This document shows positions 10,701 through 21,900 of a stretch of 64,000 nucleotides of DNA, one piece after another. This DNA comes from Verpa conica (Eukaryota; Ascomycota; Pezizomycetes; Pezizales; Morchellaceae): positions 3,038,001 through 3,102,000 of the forward strand of contig JAUFSD010000002.1 of the NCBI GenBank assembly GCA_033030425.1, written 5' to 3'. Each line of letters begins with the position of its first letter. Within the stretch, counting starts at the first letter, position 1. The notes below the pieces were generated by a model, which saw only the letters and a program-made list of their open reading frames with translations, did no database searches and was not told where the DNA came from. A program made the position numbers and the translations under genes.

Positions 10701-13700
10701 GTTCGGCGATGCTGTTATCAAAGATAGGTGAGGAAGATCAGCGCCTGCACGACTCCGTTCCGGGGTGGGTGGGGCCGGCTTCTCAGCAACTACCTACTCT
10801 AATTCCCGAACCCGCTTGCGGGAGGCACATCTCCACAACGAGAAATAAAAACAGTAGAATATAGCGATACGTACCGGACACATCGTTACTCTCCCTATTA
10901 TAAAGAGAGTTATGTTAATAAGATAAATTCCTGCAATGGTCATACGGGGGATTGTGGGTGAAACATGATCAGCGAGATGGCACGGGTGATCAGTAACAAG
11001 TTTTTTGAGTATATAGAATAGGTAGGTCGACGCAACGGTGGGTGAATTATGATGCGTTTGGTGATTAGAAGTAGAGGGCAATTTTCTTAAGCAAAGCTTA
11101 CCTCATACTCACTCTATAATATTACAAATATGGTGGCTATTGATCGACAGGCGGCTAAATCGGTATCAAGTTTTTTACTTAAAACAGGTGCTGTTACTGC
11201 CCCCGAAAAATCAGTCATTATTGAGCCTCTTTCCAGATCATCAGCCAAAGGATTAGCTAAGGTATAGTCATTCAGGAGAGGGTGGCCGAATGGTTACGTT
11301 CTCCAGGGTGTCTTGGAGCCCTAATCACTAGTCCTCACTCGCCTCTACCCATCATGCCCCACTGAACCAGCTCTAGAACCTAGGAGATTTGGAAGATTTA
11401 AGCCAACTGTAGGAACTCCATTCTTTTGGGCTTAAGCCCTTAAATGGCTTGAGTGCTAGGCGCTTCGGCTGGTCATTAGAGGTCGATCTAACTGGCCCAA
11501 CCCGATTTTATGTTAGGGCCTCGCCGCCTCTCGGAGAATTCACCGGGGATCTCGTGAGCATAGCGTGCCGACCCGTGTCTTAGTAGATCTATCAGGTTGT
11601 CTACTCATATACATATGTGCTCGACTATTTGCAGTGCCATAGTGGTCTAGATAGACATTTAACGGCTAACGGACCATGAGTTCTTAACTGAATTAAGCTT
11701 GGTACTCAGGCCAATATTCTCCTTGTAATTGGGGTCAATGTGTAGTTGGTATATCCATGTTGAGAAATTCTAGATATTTAAATCATGTGTAGTAGTTATA
11801 GAAAGAGACCTTCTCCATTAGATATTAATGAGATTGATGAGGGGTGAGACTAGATCAAACAGTCATACGCTTTCTTCAAAATCATCAGTATCTTCTGGTG
11901 ATCTATAGAGATCTACAAAAGCGTTGGGCAGTTTGTTCAGCTATGCGTTAACACTGTCACCTGATATAACAGTGCATGGGGCCTGAATTATGGATAGGTA
12001 GGGTTGTGCTTTATGTTTGTGAGAGATGGGATGTCCTATATAGGGATTCATCCCTAAATCGTGCTATCTTTGGTTGAGCTTGTTTTCCTGCAGTAGGGTT
12101 AAACATGATCAACGTTAGAGATTATAGGCTAGGCGCACCAACCCTAGGGGCGGACGAACGGAGAACTTATAGGTTCATCTAGAGAAGGTGCATACGATGG
12201 GGTAAGGCCTCAGGTTATATCTAATGGTCGGCGGTCGACCTTCATATAGACTCGATGTCAGGATAGATTTTAAGGGGAATGATGTAGAGTAGGGGGTCCT
12301 AGAGACGGGTGATGTGGCTTTAAGAACCGCACTACCGCTTAACGCTAGTACTCTGTCTATTTGTGCCAAATTTTCAAGAAGGGCAGCTATCCTAAATACT
12401 GGGGCAATAGTCACCTATGAAACCAACTTCATTACAAGTGGCGTATTTATCATTAGGAACTAACTAGAGGTGTACGAATTGCACAAGCCTATTTTAGATT
12501 CTTCTCTGCGAGTTTTTGTGCTAGATTCGATTGCTCTGCGTGTATATACGTACCAATAGTAGCCTTAGTTGCAAGAGTTTTAGAGGAATTAACTATTCAT
12601 TGTTTCTCCCGCTATGTTACCGTTAACTCATTGCATGGCTTTCTTAGAGACGAGAACTTCATGAATAGCGTTTGGGTAGAGGTTAAAGTGGTAGAGTGGC
12701 GTCTAAGATCACGGTGTTTGTTTCGGGGTAACATTGTTTGATATATAGTCCAATCGCCCTATAAGTGATTGGATTATAAGAATAATCGCTTTGTAAGGAT
12801 ACACACTCCCGGCTAAACAGGGACTACGCTTTCTATAAGGATATCTGTCGTATAAAGATATAATACCACTCTAATTTCATATCCTTATAGGGCGATCTCG
12901 CTGTAGTGTATACCCTATAATAGCGATATTTTAGAGAAGCTAGGGTCGAGCCATGTGGAATAACTTGAGCTTAGGCTTACTGAGAGTAGTATAAAATAGC
13001 TTATTAGCATTGTATGTGGAGTGGCAGTGCTTTTTGATCCGAGGGGCCTTAGATGTGTCGTGGTAAGAAGATTATCGAGTGATCTTTCATGATTGTATAA
13101 AAAAAAGTAAAGACTCAACAGCCCAATATTTATCTATTTGAATATAATTTCGAGAAATACCTGACTTTAAATCTTTGTTGCAGCAATCTAATTTTTGCCG
13201 CCTAATCGGTGAGAACTTGGGGTCCGCTATGGCCAAGGATGGGGGGTCTTACTTTCCGGGTTACTCTCTAGGATATAGGGTACAGCTTTATTCTGTGGGA
13301 TGAGATCACTAATGTGATGGGTGATAGATGACTGCGGCTGTTGGAGATATAACGGGTGAGGGATATGCCGAGGAAATGTAACCCCACTCCTTGCGTCAAT
13401 CAAGATTAAGCTAACTGCCAGAAGCCGCCACCACGGCAGCATCTATCTAACCTACCATCAACAGAACCCTGCTCCGCGGTACTACTCATCTATCCGAGTA
13501 ACGTGAGTGGCCGAGTATAACGGGACGGAAGCTTCGCTTTTAGCCTACTCGGCCGGGTTTAAGCGAGAATTTATCCCTTGGACCGTCAACGGTCTCGAGT
13601 GGGACTGGTCTTTGCCACAACCCCCGGTTTTCTAGCTTTGCTACCCAGCCACTAGTTATATAACTCATTGGATTTATAACGATCATTGTTTAGAGAATTT

Positions 13701-15944
13701 AGTCTAAGTGTTCTAGTATAGCCCCTGTAATATCTAGAGGTGCTGTGGTTGGGGTATATCATTGAAAAACCGGTCCCGAACGGTTGCGTGTGATGGTTTA
13801 GGGGATATCAATTCCCTCAGGATGCGCCTAGTTTGTATGGGCACAGTCATGAGCGGATTTTTAACTACTAGCCGGGGCTCTTGTAACACTTCTAACTTAG
13901 GACCGGATGTTCGTATAGTTTTTTTTTTTTTTTTAAAAAAGTAGATGTCCCCAATATTTCGCATCGAGGGATGAGGATTCTGGTAAGCGTTGGGATGCTG
14001 TACTACTCACCGTGGAATACGAAAAGCTGTGGAACTTGGTGTGATGAAGTTTGTGCTTCTATTTTTGTGCTACGAGCTTTAGGCACTTGTTCATGCTCGG
14101 TACTTGGTGTAATTAATCATCCAACCATGAGGGTGTTTTTGCGTGTGCCATGGCTTGATTGGCTGGGCATGACAACACTGCGACCAGCCGAGGCCCATAA
14201 CGTTTCCCTACTATCGAAATCGGGCGTATTTTATGTCTAATTTTGGGAATGGCGGTTTTCAGGTCTTTTAATTAGATATAGTTTTTTGCTATTATTATAA
14301 GAGTGTTAACTATATGTTACTCGGGGTTTTATATGTTTACATGTATCTAGGAGTCATGTGAGGTCATCTCCTTAGGTAGATGGTTTGGTTACCCGGAATG
14401 AATGCTGGTACGTACATTGCACTTGGCTAATCGGACTTCTGACTGAGCGGTATATTAATCCACCCGCACGCTATGAGTGGATAATGTAGGCCAGTTGACT
14501 AGATCTACAGCATAAGATGCCTTTTGAACACTAAATCCTGGTTACACAAGAAGCGCATCAGAATGCTTACCGGCTGAGCGTTGTAACCTAGAATAATCTT
14601 CGTATCCCAGGGTCGAATAGGGTTTGAAATTTCCGGTGGGATTATATTGGTTATTATCGGGTTAAATAACCATGTTTGCTAGAGTCCGTGCGCTACGCTA
14701 GCCAGGCTTATGAAATCCTGCGATGGTCACTTTTTGGGTAGTCTTGACAACTCGTGTTATACTATATGGTGCTTAGAATAGGGATGCGGGGAGCCAAGCT
14801 CTGTGATAAACTCAATCAATCTACTGTATTAGTATAGACAAAGAGATCAAACTACGTATACATGTATATATCTGGAAAGTTCAAGCATATCATTTCCTTG
14901 GCAGCCCCTCTAGAGATGGAATAGTCAACTATTTCAGGGGTCTTCTCGTACATATATATGAAATGCTGACAACACTTTCGATCTACGCAGTAAGCCCGTC
15001 AACCACCTGTAATCAATATCGGGATCGAGCATTGCACACTGATGGCAGGTTGAAGAGTTGACAAATTCACCACGCATGACTCGTTAGGACCTAGCTTTAA
15101 TGCACTAGCTAGTCCTCGGACGTGGCCGAAGGTGGTTTATGAGGAATAGTTTGGACAGGTGTGAATGGGCCAAGGAATTTTTTACCTCGTACCCGTGTTC
15201 GCAATATAGAGATATGCACTTTTATAGTTTAAACCTAAGGCCTTGTGATTGTACTACCTGTAAAGCCCATAGCACGATTTCTTATAGGGTAGATTTTCAC
15301 CTCTAGACAGTGGACCTACGACATATTTTCTAGAGTAGCTTATCTGAGTGCATGTCCCCTTATCGATGTCACACCGTGAACCTAGTCAGAAATATATCTC
15401 AACTGCAGCTGAAATACTATACTATGATTTGATATTTAAGACCCTGAACTTATAGTTTGTACGACACATTAATTTATCGAAGACAGCCTAGTCACCCGGT
15501 AAGGTAACACCCAGTTTTATTCCTTCTGACAAGCCCCGTCGATTTATTTTTTCCTTTGGCCGAACGCCTTGGAACCGTTTAGCTGAAATATATCGATAGG
15601 AAAGACTGGGAGGCAATTCCTGATAGCAGACCTCGTGTTGATGCCGATCAGCGTGTATCGGTGGAGCGGAAAATGGGTAAGTATCTCTCCAAGGTCATGC
15701 AACGTAAGGAAATGTTTGTGGGGTCCCGTTCTCGGTTACGCACCCATGGTAACGGATTTGGTATAGCCCGAAACGGGAAATGTCATCCTTCCTTGCGATG
15801 GGATGGGCTGTTCTCGATTGCTAAACGCAGGTACGATTACTGCGCAGCCTTAGGTACTATTACCAGAATAGGATTCTCTAGCAGCCTGGGCATGATTTGG
15901 GGGCCAAGAGTAAGAATAATAATACGGGTTACTGCCTAGAAAAT
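7779..15944. other. Long gene-poor tract, no convincing gene
   Basis: About 8.2 kb of mixed composition holds only short frames without domain motifs, signal peptides or spliceable continuations. A 13-bp inverted repeat (ATCGCCCTATAAG) near 12753-12896 is the only transposon-like signature I could read. The tract may consist of decayed repeats, but no autonomous element is recognisable. Confidence 0.55.
12753..12896. repeat. Possible inverted-repeat element with CCCTATAAG ends
   Basis: ATCGCCCTATAAG at 12753-12765 is repeated in inverse orientation as CTTATAGGGCGAT ending at 12896. The interior is AT-rich without an ORF. A related motif, TCTCCCTATAAGAATATGG, occurs near 16938, so this may be a degenerate MITE family. 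Arms are short and no target duplication was found. Confidence 0.35.
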
Positions 15945-15953
15945 TATATAAAG
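15945..15953 (+). promoter_or_regulatory. TATA box of the six-cysteine secreted protein gene
   Basis: TATATAAAG lies 123 bp upstream of the ATG at 16076 and is followed by a pyrimidine- and A-rich leader (TTTCACCAG..., TTTTTATTAC). Spacing fits a fungal core promoter. Confidence 0.5.
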
Positions 15954-16075
15954 CTCCCAACCTTTCACCAGTAGTTCTTGTTTCTCACAAATACCAATAA
16001 GTCAGACTTGATTACATTTTCAGCAGGAAACCCAAACATTCTTACACTTATTTTTATTACAAACGGTCATTCAAA

Positions 16076-16558
16076 ATGCAATTCAGACAGTTCATCGTTG
16101 CTCTCGCTATGGCACTTCCAGCCTCCATGGCTGCATCTCTCCCGGAGCGCGCTGTGGCTTGCACAGATGCCACCCACCCATGCAACACCTACTTCAGCTA
16201 CCCAGACTGCTCAGTAGAGTATATCAAAGACCTGACTTTGTAAGTCTATAACACAGAACACAGCCGAGAAAGAAGTAAATCTAATAGGCCTGTACTTTAG
16301 ATGTCAAGAATCAGGGTGTATCCAGTGGATTCGTGACCCTCTTGAGCACTGTTATTGTGATGCAGCCGATAATGCATGCAATACATACACCAATTACGAT
16401 ACCTGCAGCGCTGAATGGATTGCAGACGTAGAAGAGTATGTCTATCCCATCAAGACAAAATAATACAAGAAGTTAGTATCAGGCGCTAATAAAGTAATTG
16501 CAGGTGTAAGCGGACTGGATGTCTCCAGTGGATCAGGGACCCTCTTGAAGATTGCTAG
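16076..16558 (+). CDS. Small secreted protein made of two tandem six-cysteine repeats
   Basis: Three exons (16076-16239, 16301-16435, 16504-16558) encode about 117 aa. A signal peptide (MQFRQFIVALAMALPASMA) is followed by LPER and then two units of about 44 residues. Each unit has six cysteines with identical spacing, C-x6-C-x8-C-x10-C-x4-C-x10-C. Both units share CNTY, IQWIRDPLE/LQWIRDPLE and an acidic residue before the last Cys. The two introns fall at the same place in each unit, phase 2 directly before the fourth cysteine, so the unit was duplicated together with its intron. I recognise no named family. The features fit an apoplastic effector-type protein, which is inference. It is isolated in a gene desert with its own TATA box. 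Confidence 0.82.
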
Positions 16559-17928
16559 AGTTAGAGGTCTAGTTGGTAGTCAAGTAGTTTCAGATTCTCT
16601 GTCTAGGATGGGAGGTGTATCGTCTCTTCGGATCCGAGCTAGAGAGGTCTTGGTATAAGCCAGAGTTTTTAACTGCGGGGCTTTGATTTCTTATCTAGTG
16701 TAATCTTTATTACGGAATAAAATAAAATATATATTGTAGGCTATAGAACAACACTATTATATAGTAGATCCACTACCGTGCTATTAACACAATCTCCAGT
16801 ACTATATATATCTATGGCAGAGCAAAATAGAGTATTAGTAAACGTAAGGGCCGAGGTTGAGGTGCTTTCTATATATCGGTTACGTTTTCACGATTCTACC
16901 CTATAATTTAATAAGCAGGTAAATGTATATGGTACACTCTCCCTATAAGAATATGGGGCTCTACACCATATCCTTATATGAAATTCTAAGTGTAGATAAG
17001 ATGTGCTTTGTTGTGTTACTTGTACTTTTATAACTCTTATAGCTCGAGTCCTTATATATAGGGCAAGCACACCACAAAGTTTTATCGATATATTGTCATT
17101 TCGTAGGTTCAATCATAGAGTATCACTCGATTATCAATAGTTCCAGTAAAGATAGGGCTAAAAAAAACATTCTTTGATTATTATATAGTAGTATTTTTAA
17201 TGACTTTAATCTATATAATATCTACCTAAGGATTATTATCTGAGATGGTCTATTGATTAACCAATACACTAACATTAGACTCACTCTAGGAACATACTTA
17301 GCAAACAGTTCAACACGCGGTCATTGAGTACCCAATGGTTCAGAGAAGGTGAGACATCCTAGAAAGAGAAATGAGGTAAAGAGTTGCATTAGAGTACATC
17401 CTGTACCCAACCAACAAGGAACACTGTCTGTGGAGACATTTATTGTAGAATGAGTTTAAGAGGAAAAGAGCTGAAGCCGTGAGAAGGAGACAAGGAAGAG
17501 AAGAGGGCGAAGGATGGGAAGAAGGAGGAAGACCAGAGGAAGACCAGAGGAAGAATGGGGATGAGGAGGCTTGTGGGAGGATTTTGAGGAAAGTGAGGAA
17601 TGAAGAAAAGGAAGATGAGGAAAGCTAGGTTATGTTACTGCGTTTTGTTTTACTCTAAGTTTTTGTTTTTGTTATGTTGTTTCGATTTTGGATGAGAATA
17701 CCATAGGCCAAGAGCTCTATGTATCTATGAGTAATTCATTCATTCATTCAAAAATACTTAGCAGCACAATAATCTGGCCTCAGATCATTCATATATAAGG
17801 CCGGGCCATAAAGCGATAGAAGCAGGAGTAAAGAATATGCATTGGGTAAGTAGGCAACTGCTTGGGTAGGCTTTATTTCTACTCTTTCCATCGCGCCCGT
17901 CATGTGACTAGCTGGAAATTGCATCAGT
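16559..17928. other. Intergenic with retrotransposon fragment
   Basis: AT-rich sequence from 16700 to 17290 includes another CCCTATAAG motif. It is followed by the non-LTR retrotransposon 3' fragment at 17304-17753. No gene was seen. Confidence 0.6.
17304..17753 (+). mobile_element. 5'-truncated non-LTR retrotransposon fragment with (ATTC)n tail
   Basis: About 450 bp ends in TGTATCTATGAGTA followed by (ATTC)3. It is flanked by a perfect 10-bp direct repeat, ATACTTAGCA, at 17294-17303 and 17754-17763. A direct repeat of the target plus a short tandem-repeat tail is what target-primed reverse transcription leaves. The purine-rich interior (17450-17640) has no recognisable reverse-transcriptase motif. 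Three more loci share the same 3' end (near 24528, 44452 and 56988). Confidence 0.7.
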
Positions 17929-18874
17929 TTAGGTACAAGTAGTTATAGCACCTCCAGGGGCTGTAAAAGTAGCTGTATTAAAGCCGTAATAGAAGTTGGG
18001 TATGTAGATATTAGTATCGGTGGCCTTGGTAGATATGTGTTAGCATGATTTATAATAGTAGGTCTCGAGGATGGTTATTATTACCTTGTACGCCCCTGGT
18101 AGAGATATCTTAGGGGTACAGGAGCCTCCCGGCCCAGTAATCTAGATGATTTTAGAGCTATTAGATCTTCAATACGATACTTTCTTACGGGTTATACCTT
18201 TAGTTGGGCACAACCTAAATAACACACCTCAAAGTTAGCAAGACTCGAGAGCACCATGTCAGAAAGGTAATAACCAAAAACGTACCAATGTAGAACTGAG
18301 TTTCTCCTAAGGCAGTAGAGGAATGCAAAGCCTCCATCTCAGAGCGTAACTGAAAGCACCTACATTTTAGTACTTGTAAAATCTCCAATATCGCAGATAT
18401 CATCTAGTTGATTGGGTTTACCAAATAATCGCCGCTGGCCAACTTGCTTGGCAGCTTGAAAGTATGTTTCCCACCATTGTTGCCCATGATGACATTTGCC
18501 CAAACACCATCAACAAGGCTCGTCTCTGCGATTTTGACCCAAGATCCCAAGCCCGTAGCACTTTTTGCGTCCGTCACAGGCCCGTAGAGGAAATGAGTAA
18601 TAGGGCCTGGATGGGATGAACTGTCCCACAAGACGGTTATTTCGTCCCCGGCATTGGCAGTGCAGACGTCTACAGATGAAAACGGTACGGCGTTTCCGTT
18701 GACATTGCATGTTATGTCGTTGCTTGTAACAGCAATAACGGGGCTGTTCGAAGGTGGCATCCTAATGCATTTCTCGTAGCCTGTGGTCACACCATTAACC
18801 CATAGCTGATGGAAGTTTTGATGAGCAGAGGCAGAAGCTATAAGTGTTATAAGGAATAAGGAGATTTGGAGCAT
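17929..18874 (-). CDS. AA9 lytic polysaccharide monooxygenase, secreted
   Basis: Five exons (18422-18874, 18286-18349, 18198-18214, 18085-18141, 17929-18024; the third is 17 nt) give about 228 aa. A 17-residue signal peptide ends ASASA, leaving His18 as the mature N-terminus for the copper histidine brace. Other AA9 hallmarks are LWVNGV, IRMPPSNSPV, His88 in SSHPGP, His160 in EALH, and Gln169/Tyr171 in TQFYIGCAQ, with the C-terminal LPGAYKATD and TAPGGAITTCT. These act in oxidative cleavage of cellulose or hemicellulose outside the cell. There is no carbohydrate-binding module or linker, so it is a single-domain enzyme. All active-site residues are present. Substrate and regioselectivity cannot be read from sequence. 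Confidence 0.92.
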
Positions 18875-18956
18875 TTTTTAGAAAAGAATATTAGAAGTGC
18901 TTGATCGAGAAATGAGACTGTTGGATAATGAAGGACAATTTAGGAGATGCTAGGTA

Positions 18957-18963
18957 ATTTATA
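18957..18963 (-). promoter_or_regulatory. TATA box of the AA9 gene
   Basis: On the minus strand TATAAAT lies 83 bp upstream of the AA9 start codon, in a position usual for fungal core promoters. It is assigned by motif and spacing only. Confidence 0.5.
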
Positions 18964-21900
18964 CGGTATTCGTTGATCCCGAAATCCCTATTCATTATTA
19001 AATACTCATTAGCGAATATTACTGAAGGTTTTAATATTTGTACAAATTATAGGAGTAGGGTGAATGCGGGGATCGGAGATATAGGGCCTTGAACCCGCTA
19101 GCAAATGCCGACGCTCCGGGATTTTTTTAGATAGATACGTACAAATAATGTGAAAGTACGTATAGGCTAGGAGGCACAAAAACCGATGTGCAGACTATGT
19201 ATACGTAGGTATATATACATACTTAGTTGGACCTATATATGGAAGGAATAAAAATCTGGAGCTCGAGATGTTAAATGACTATAGTATGAAAAAACGGGGT
19301 GAATTTACTGCCATAGCACTACGGAACGTAGTCGCAAATACCGAATTAAATCAGTATTTGAGGTAGATTACTACACAAATACCGTATTCATCCAATATCG
19401 CTAGCGTATTGGTGGGAGCACCGTACTGATCTGGCCCCACCCCTCTTTTGGTACTGTATCTACCGGCCCTGGTAATCTTAAGAACCATTCTGAAGGATGG
19501 AACACGGGTTTTTTTTAGAAAGATTAACTATTAATTTATAGATACTAAATTCCTTTTATAAATAAAAAGGTAATTCAAAACTAGTTATAAAATTTGTCGG
19601 TCCACAACGTAGTATTACCTAATTGAAGTTTTTATGCCTAGCTAAGCTGAAGACCCTGGGTCTCAAGAAACCCGAGAGTCATTACCGTAAACGGGTTAAA
19701 CTAGGATCAAGAGTAAGAGAGGTAGGAACATGATACAATATACTAGTTTTTACTCATTAACAGAGGGTTTATAGGTTGATCGCGAGCGGATTAAGTCAGA
19801 GGAACAAATATATTCAAATTTGAAAAACCATATACTTGTAGGAAGGTACCCAATATACTCTAGCGGGGGGAATATATATAATACCCCTCTATTCTAAGAG
19901 ATTACGTTCATTTGAACCTACTCATAGGTGATATACATTCGCACCTCGATATACTAGATGTCAAGAATCCAAAGGATTTCATACGGGATAGCAAGGGATC
20001 TAAGATAGAAAGTTTATTTTGCAGTAGAAATTTTTTTTTAGTCAGGGCATTTCGTATGGAACAGCAAGGGATCCGGGATATTGAGATCCGGCATAGCGAG
20101 GTACGGCTGTAGTAGACCGTTAGTCTATATTTCTCTCTTAGTAAGCCAATCCTAGCTAGGGTTGTACATAGGGTTTAGAGAACAGCTTAAAGTATGTTTT
20201 TTCCTACAACACAACACGTAAATTCTAATGATATAGATCTATGAACTAATAGAATGAGGTTTATGAATTCATCTTGTAGAAGAATGCCCATACTTGTAGA
20301 ATTGTGCCTGGCGGCAAATATTTAGCTACTAATTACAGTCTTGAACTATATTGAGGGAAGGACTGTGACTTCTGAGCTTAGAATAAGAGTATACCTAAAA
20401 TACCATAAAGGTAACTTCCCCACCTTGGATGGCTGAGAAGCTGGCGCTATTGAATCACTTTCGTGCGCCCTATGTGCAGGGAGTACCTTACTACCCATGA
20501 CGTACATGGGTTTACGACTAGGGAATTTCGCTGGAATCACGAGAGTGTCACATACTGTCGGTAGAACGGCTGCGATCGTAACCGCGATCTTCACTCGGAC
20601 ATGCCGCTTCGGATGCACCATGTTCCCCCGCAAAAGCACTACCACAGACGTACGCTCCCCACGATATACCTAATTTTAGGGCCTTAAACAGTTTTCCTCA
20701 TGCAGTCAAGTTCTTTACGAATTCCATTAATACATGAAGCTAGGTATAAATTTTTGCGGGGAAGTATCTTTTAAGCTTCATGTTCTGAATTTATAGCTGG
20801 AAAAAAAGAAAGAAAAAAACTATACTTATGCTCTACAACCTTAACGGCTATGTACTTGCGGCGAGATTAAGTACTGTCAGGTGCCAGGTCTGGTTTTATA
20901 TTGTGTTGTGATAAAGATACATGTATCTGTAACAAACCAGATTTGCTTTTAGCTAACCGGACCCGCAGGTACAACCCCGGAGTTCATTAGCTGGAAACGG
21001 TTTTTAAAGTGAGGCGCACAGCCTACTATGAGACCTTAGAGTATTTATCCCGGTCAATACTCTCAGGGGCCAGGGCTGGGTCCAGAGATTCACTTTCGGA
21101 GGACCTTTTTTATTTTTGCCTCGGCACGTACAGGATGTTCCCAATGGTAAGTTTTACCCTTGATGTTAATACTCCACACCGTTTCATATCGAACCGTTTT
21201 ATAACGTGCTTAGCCAAGTATGCGCTAGCGCGCCCAAGGTTTCACTTTTGGCTTTTTATATGCTCATTACACAAGGTTTAAAAGTACTTCCGGAACCTGA
21301 TAAAGTTGCTGGCATGCAGCATGAGGTTGAATAAGAAAGTGCATTACCGTACATTCTCTAGTATAATTGGTGTAACAGTGCGTTACTAGGGCCCTTAGGG
21401 ATTTGATTGGTCTTTGACGTCCTCACTTGTTCATCTGATCTCTGACGATCAACCCTAAATTAAAGCAGCCTCACAGCGGGGAAGCGGGGGGGGGGGGAGC
21501 GGGGGAGCTAGCACTATGTATTGCTAGTACCTACTCAATCGAATACATCATTATATACTCCCCGCAGTACACCGGGGGAAATAATCCTCTACTATGCAAG
21601 AAACCGCCCTTCAGAAGACAGGGGGAGGGCGGGTTGTATATTGAAGAGCTCCTCAGGGTTTTTTGAGGGGTTGGAAGCGTGGAAAGCCGTTTATAGACAC
21701 TCCTGGAGAAGATCATCGTTTTTTACCACTTAATTAAGATTTTGTCACGGGTAAAGAACCCAAAGAGTCGGACCTTAAAATGCCTAGCCTCCGGTTACCC
21801 TCGCGCTAACATTTGTGCACGTGGCGGCATGCACCACTACCTCAAGATTCGGTGACTCTTATAAGACTTATTCCGGGGTAGAGGAATTCCTAGGAAGGTG

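Noticed and set aside
11281..11350. tRNA-like sequence with an A-box-like TGGCCGAATGG
   Set aside because: The B box and a proper acceptor and anticodon stem are missing; at most a degenerate tRNA-derived relic.
13971..14240. 89-residue frame with several cysteines
   Set aside because: No convincing signal peptide and no cysteine pattern; surrounding DNA shows no gene structure.
20346..20645. 99-residue minus-strand frame
   Set aside because: No motif or splice partners; its length is within chance expectation for this tract.
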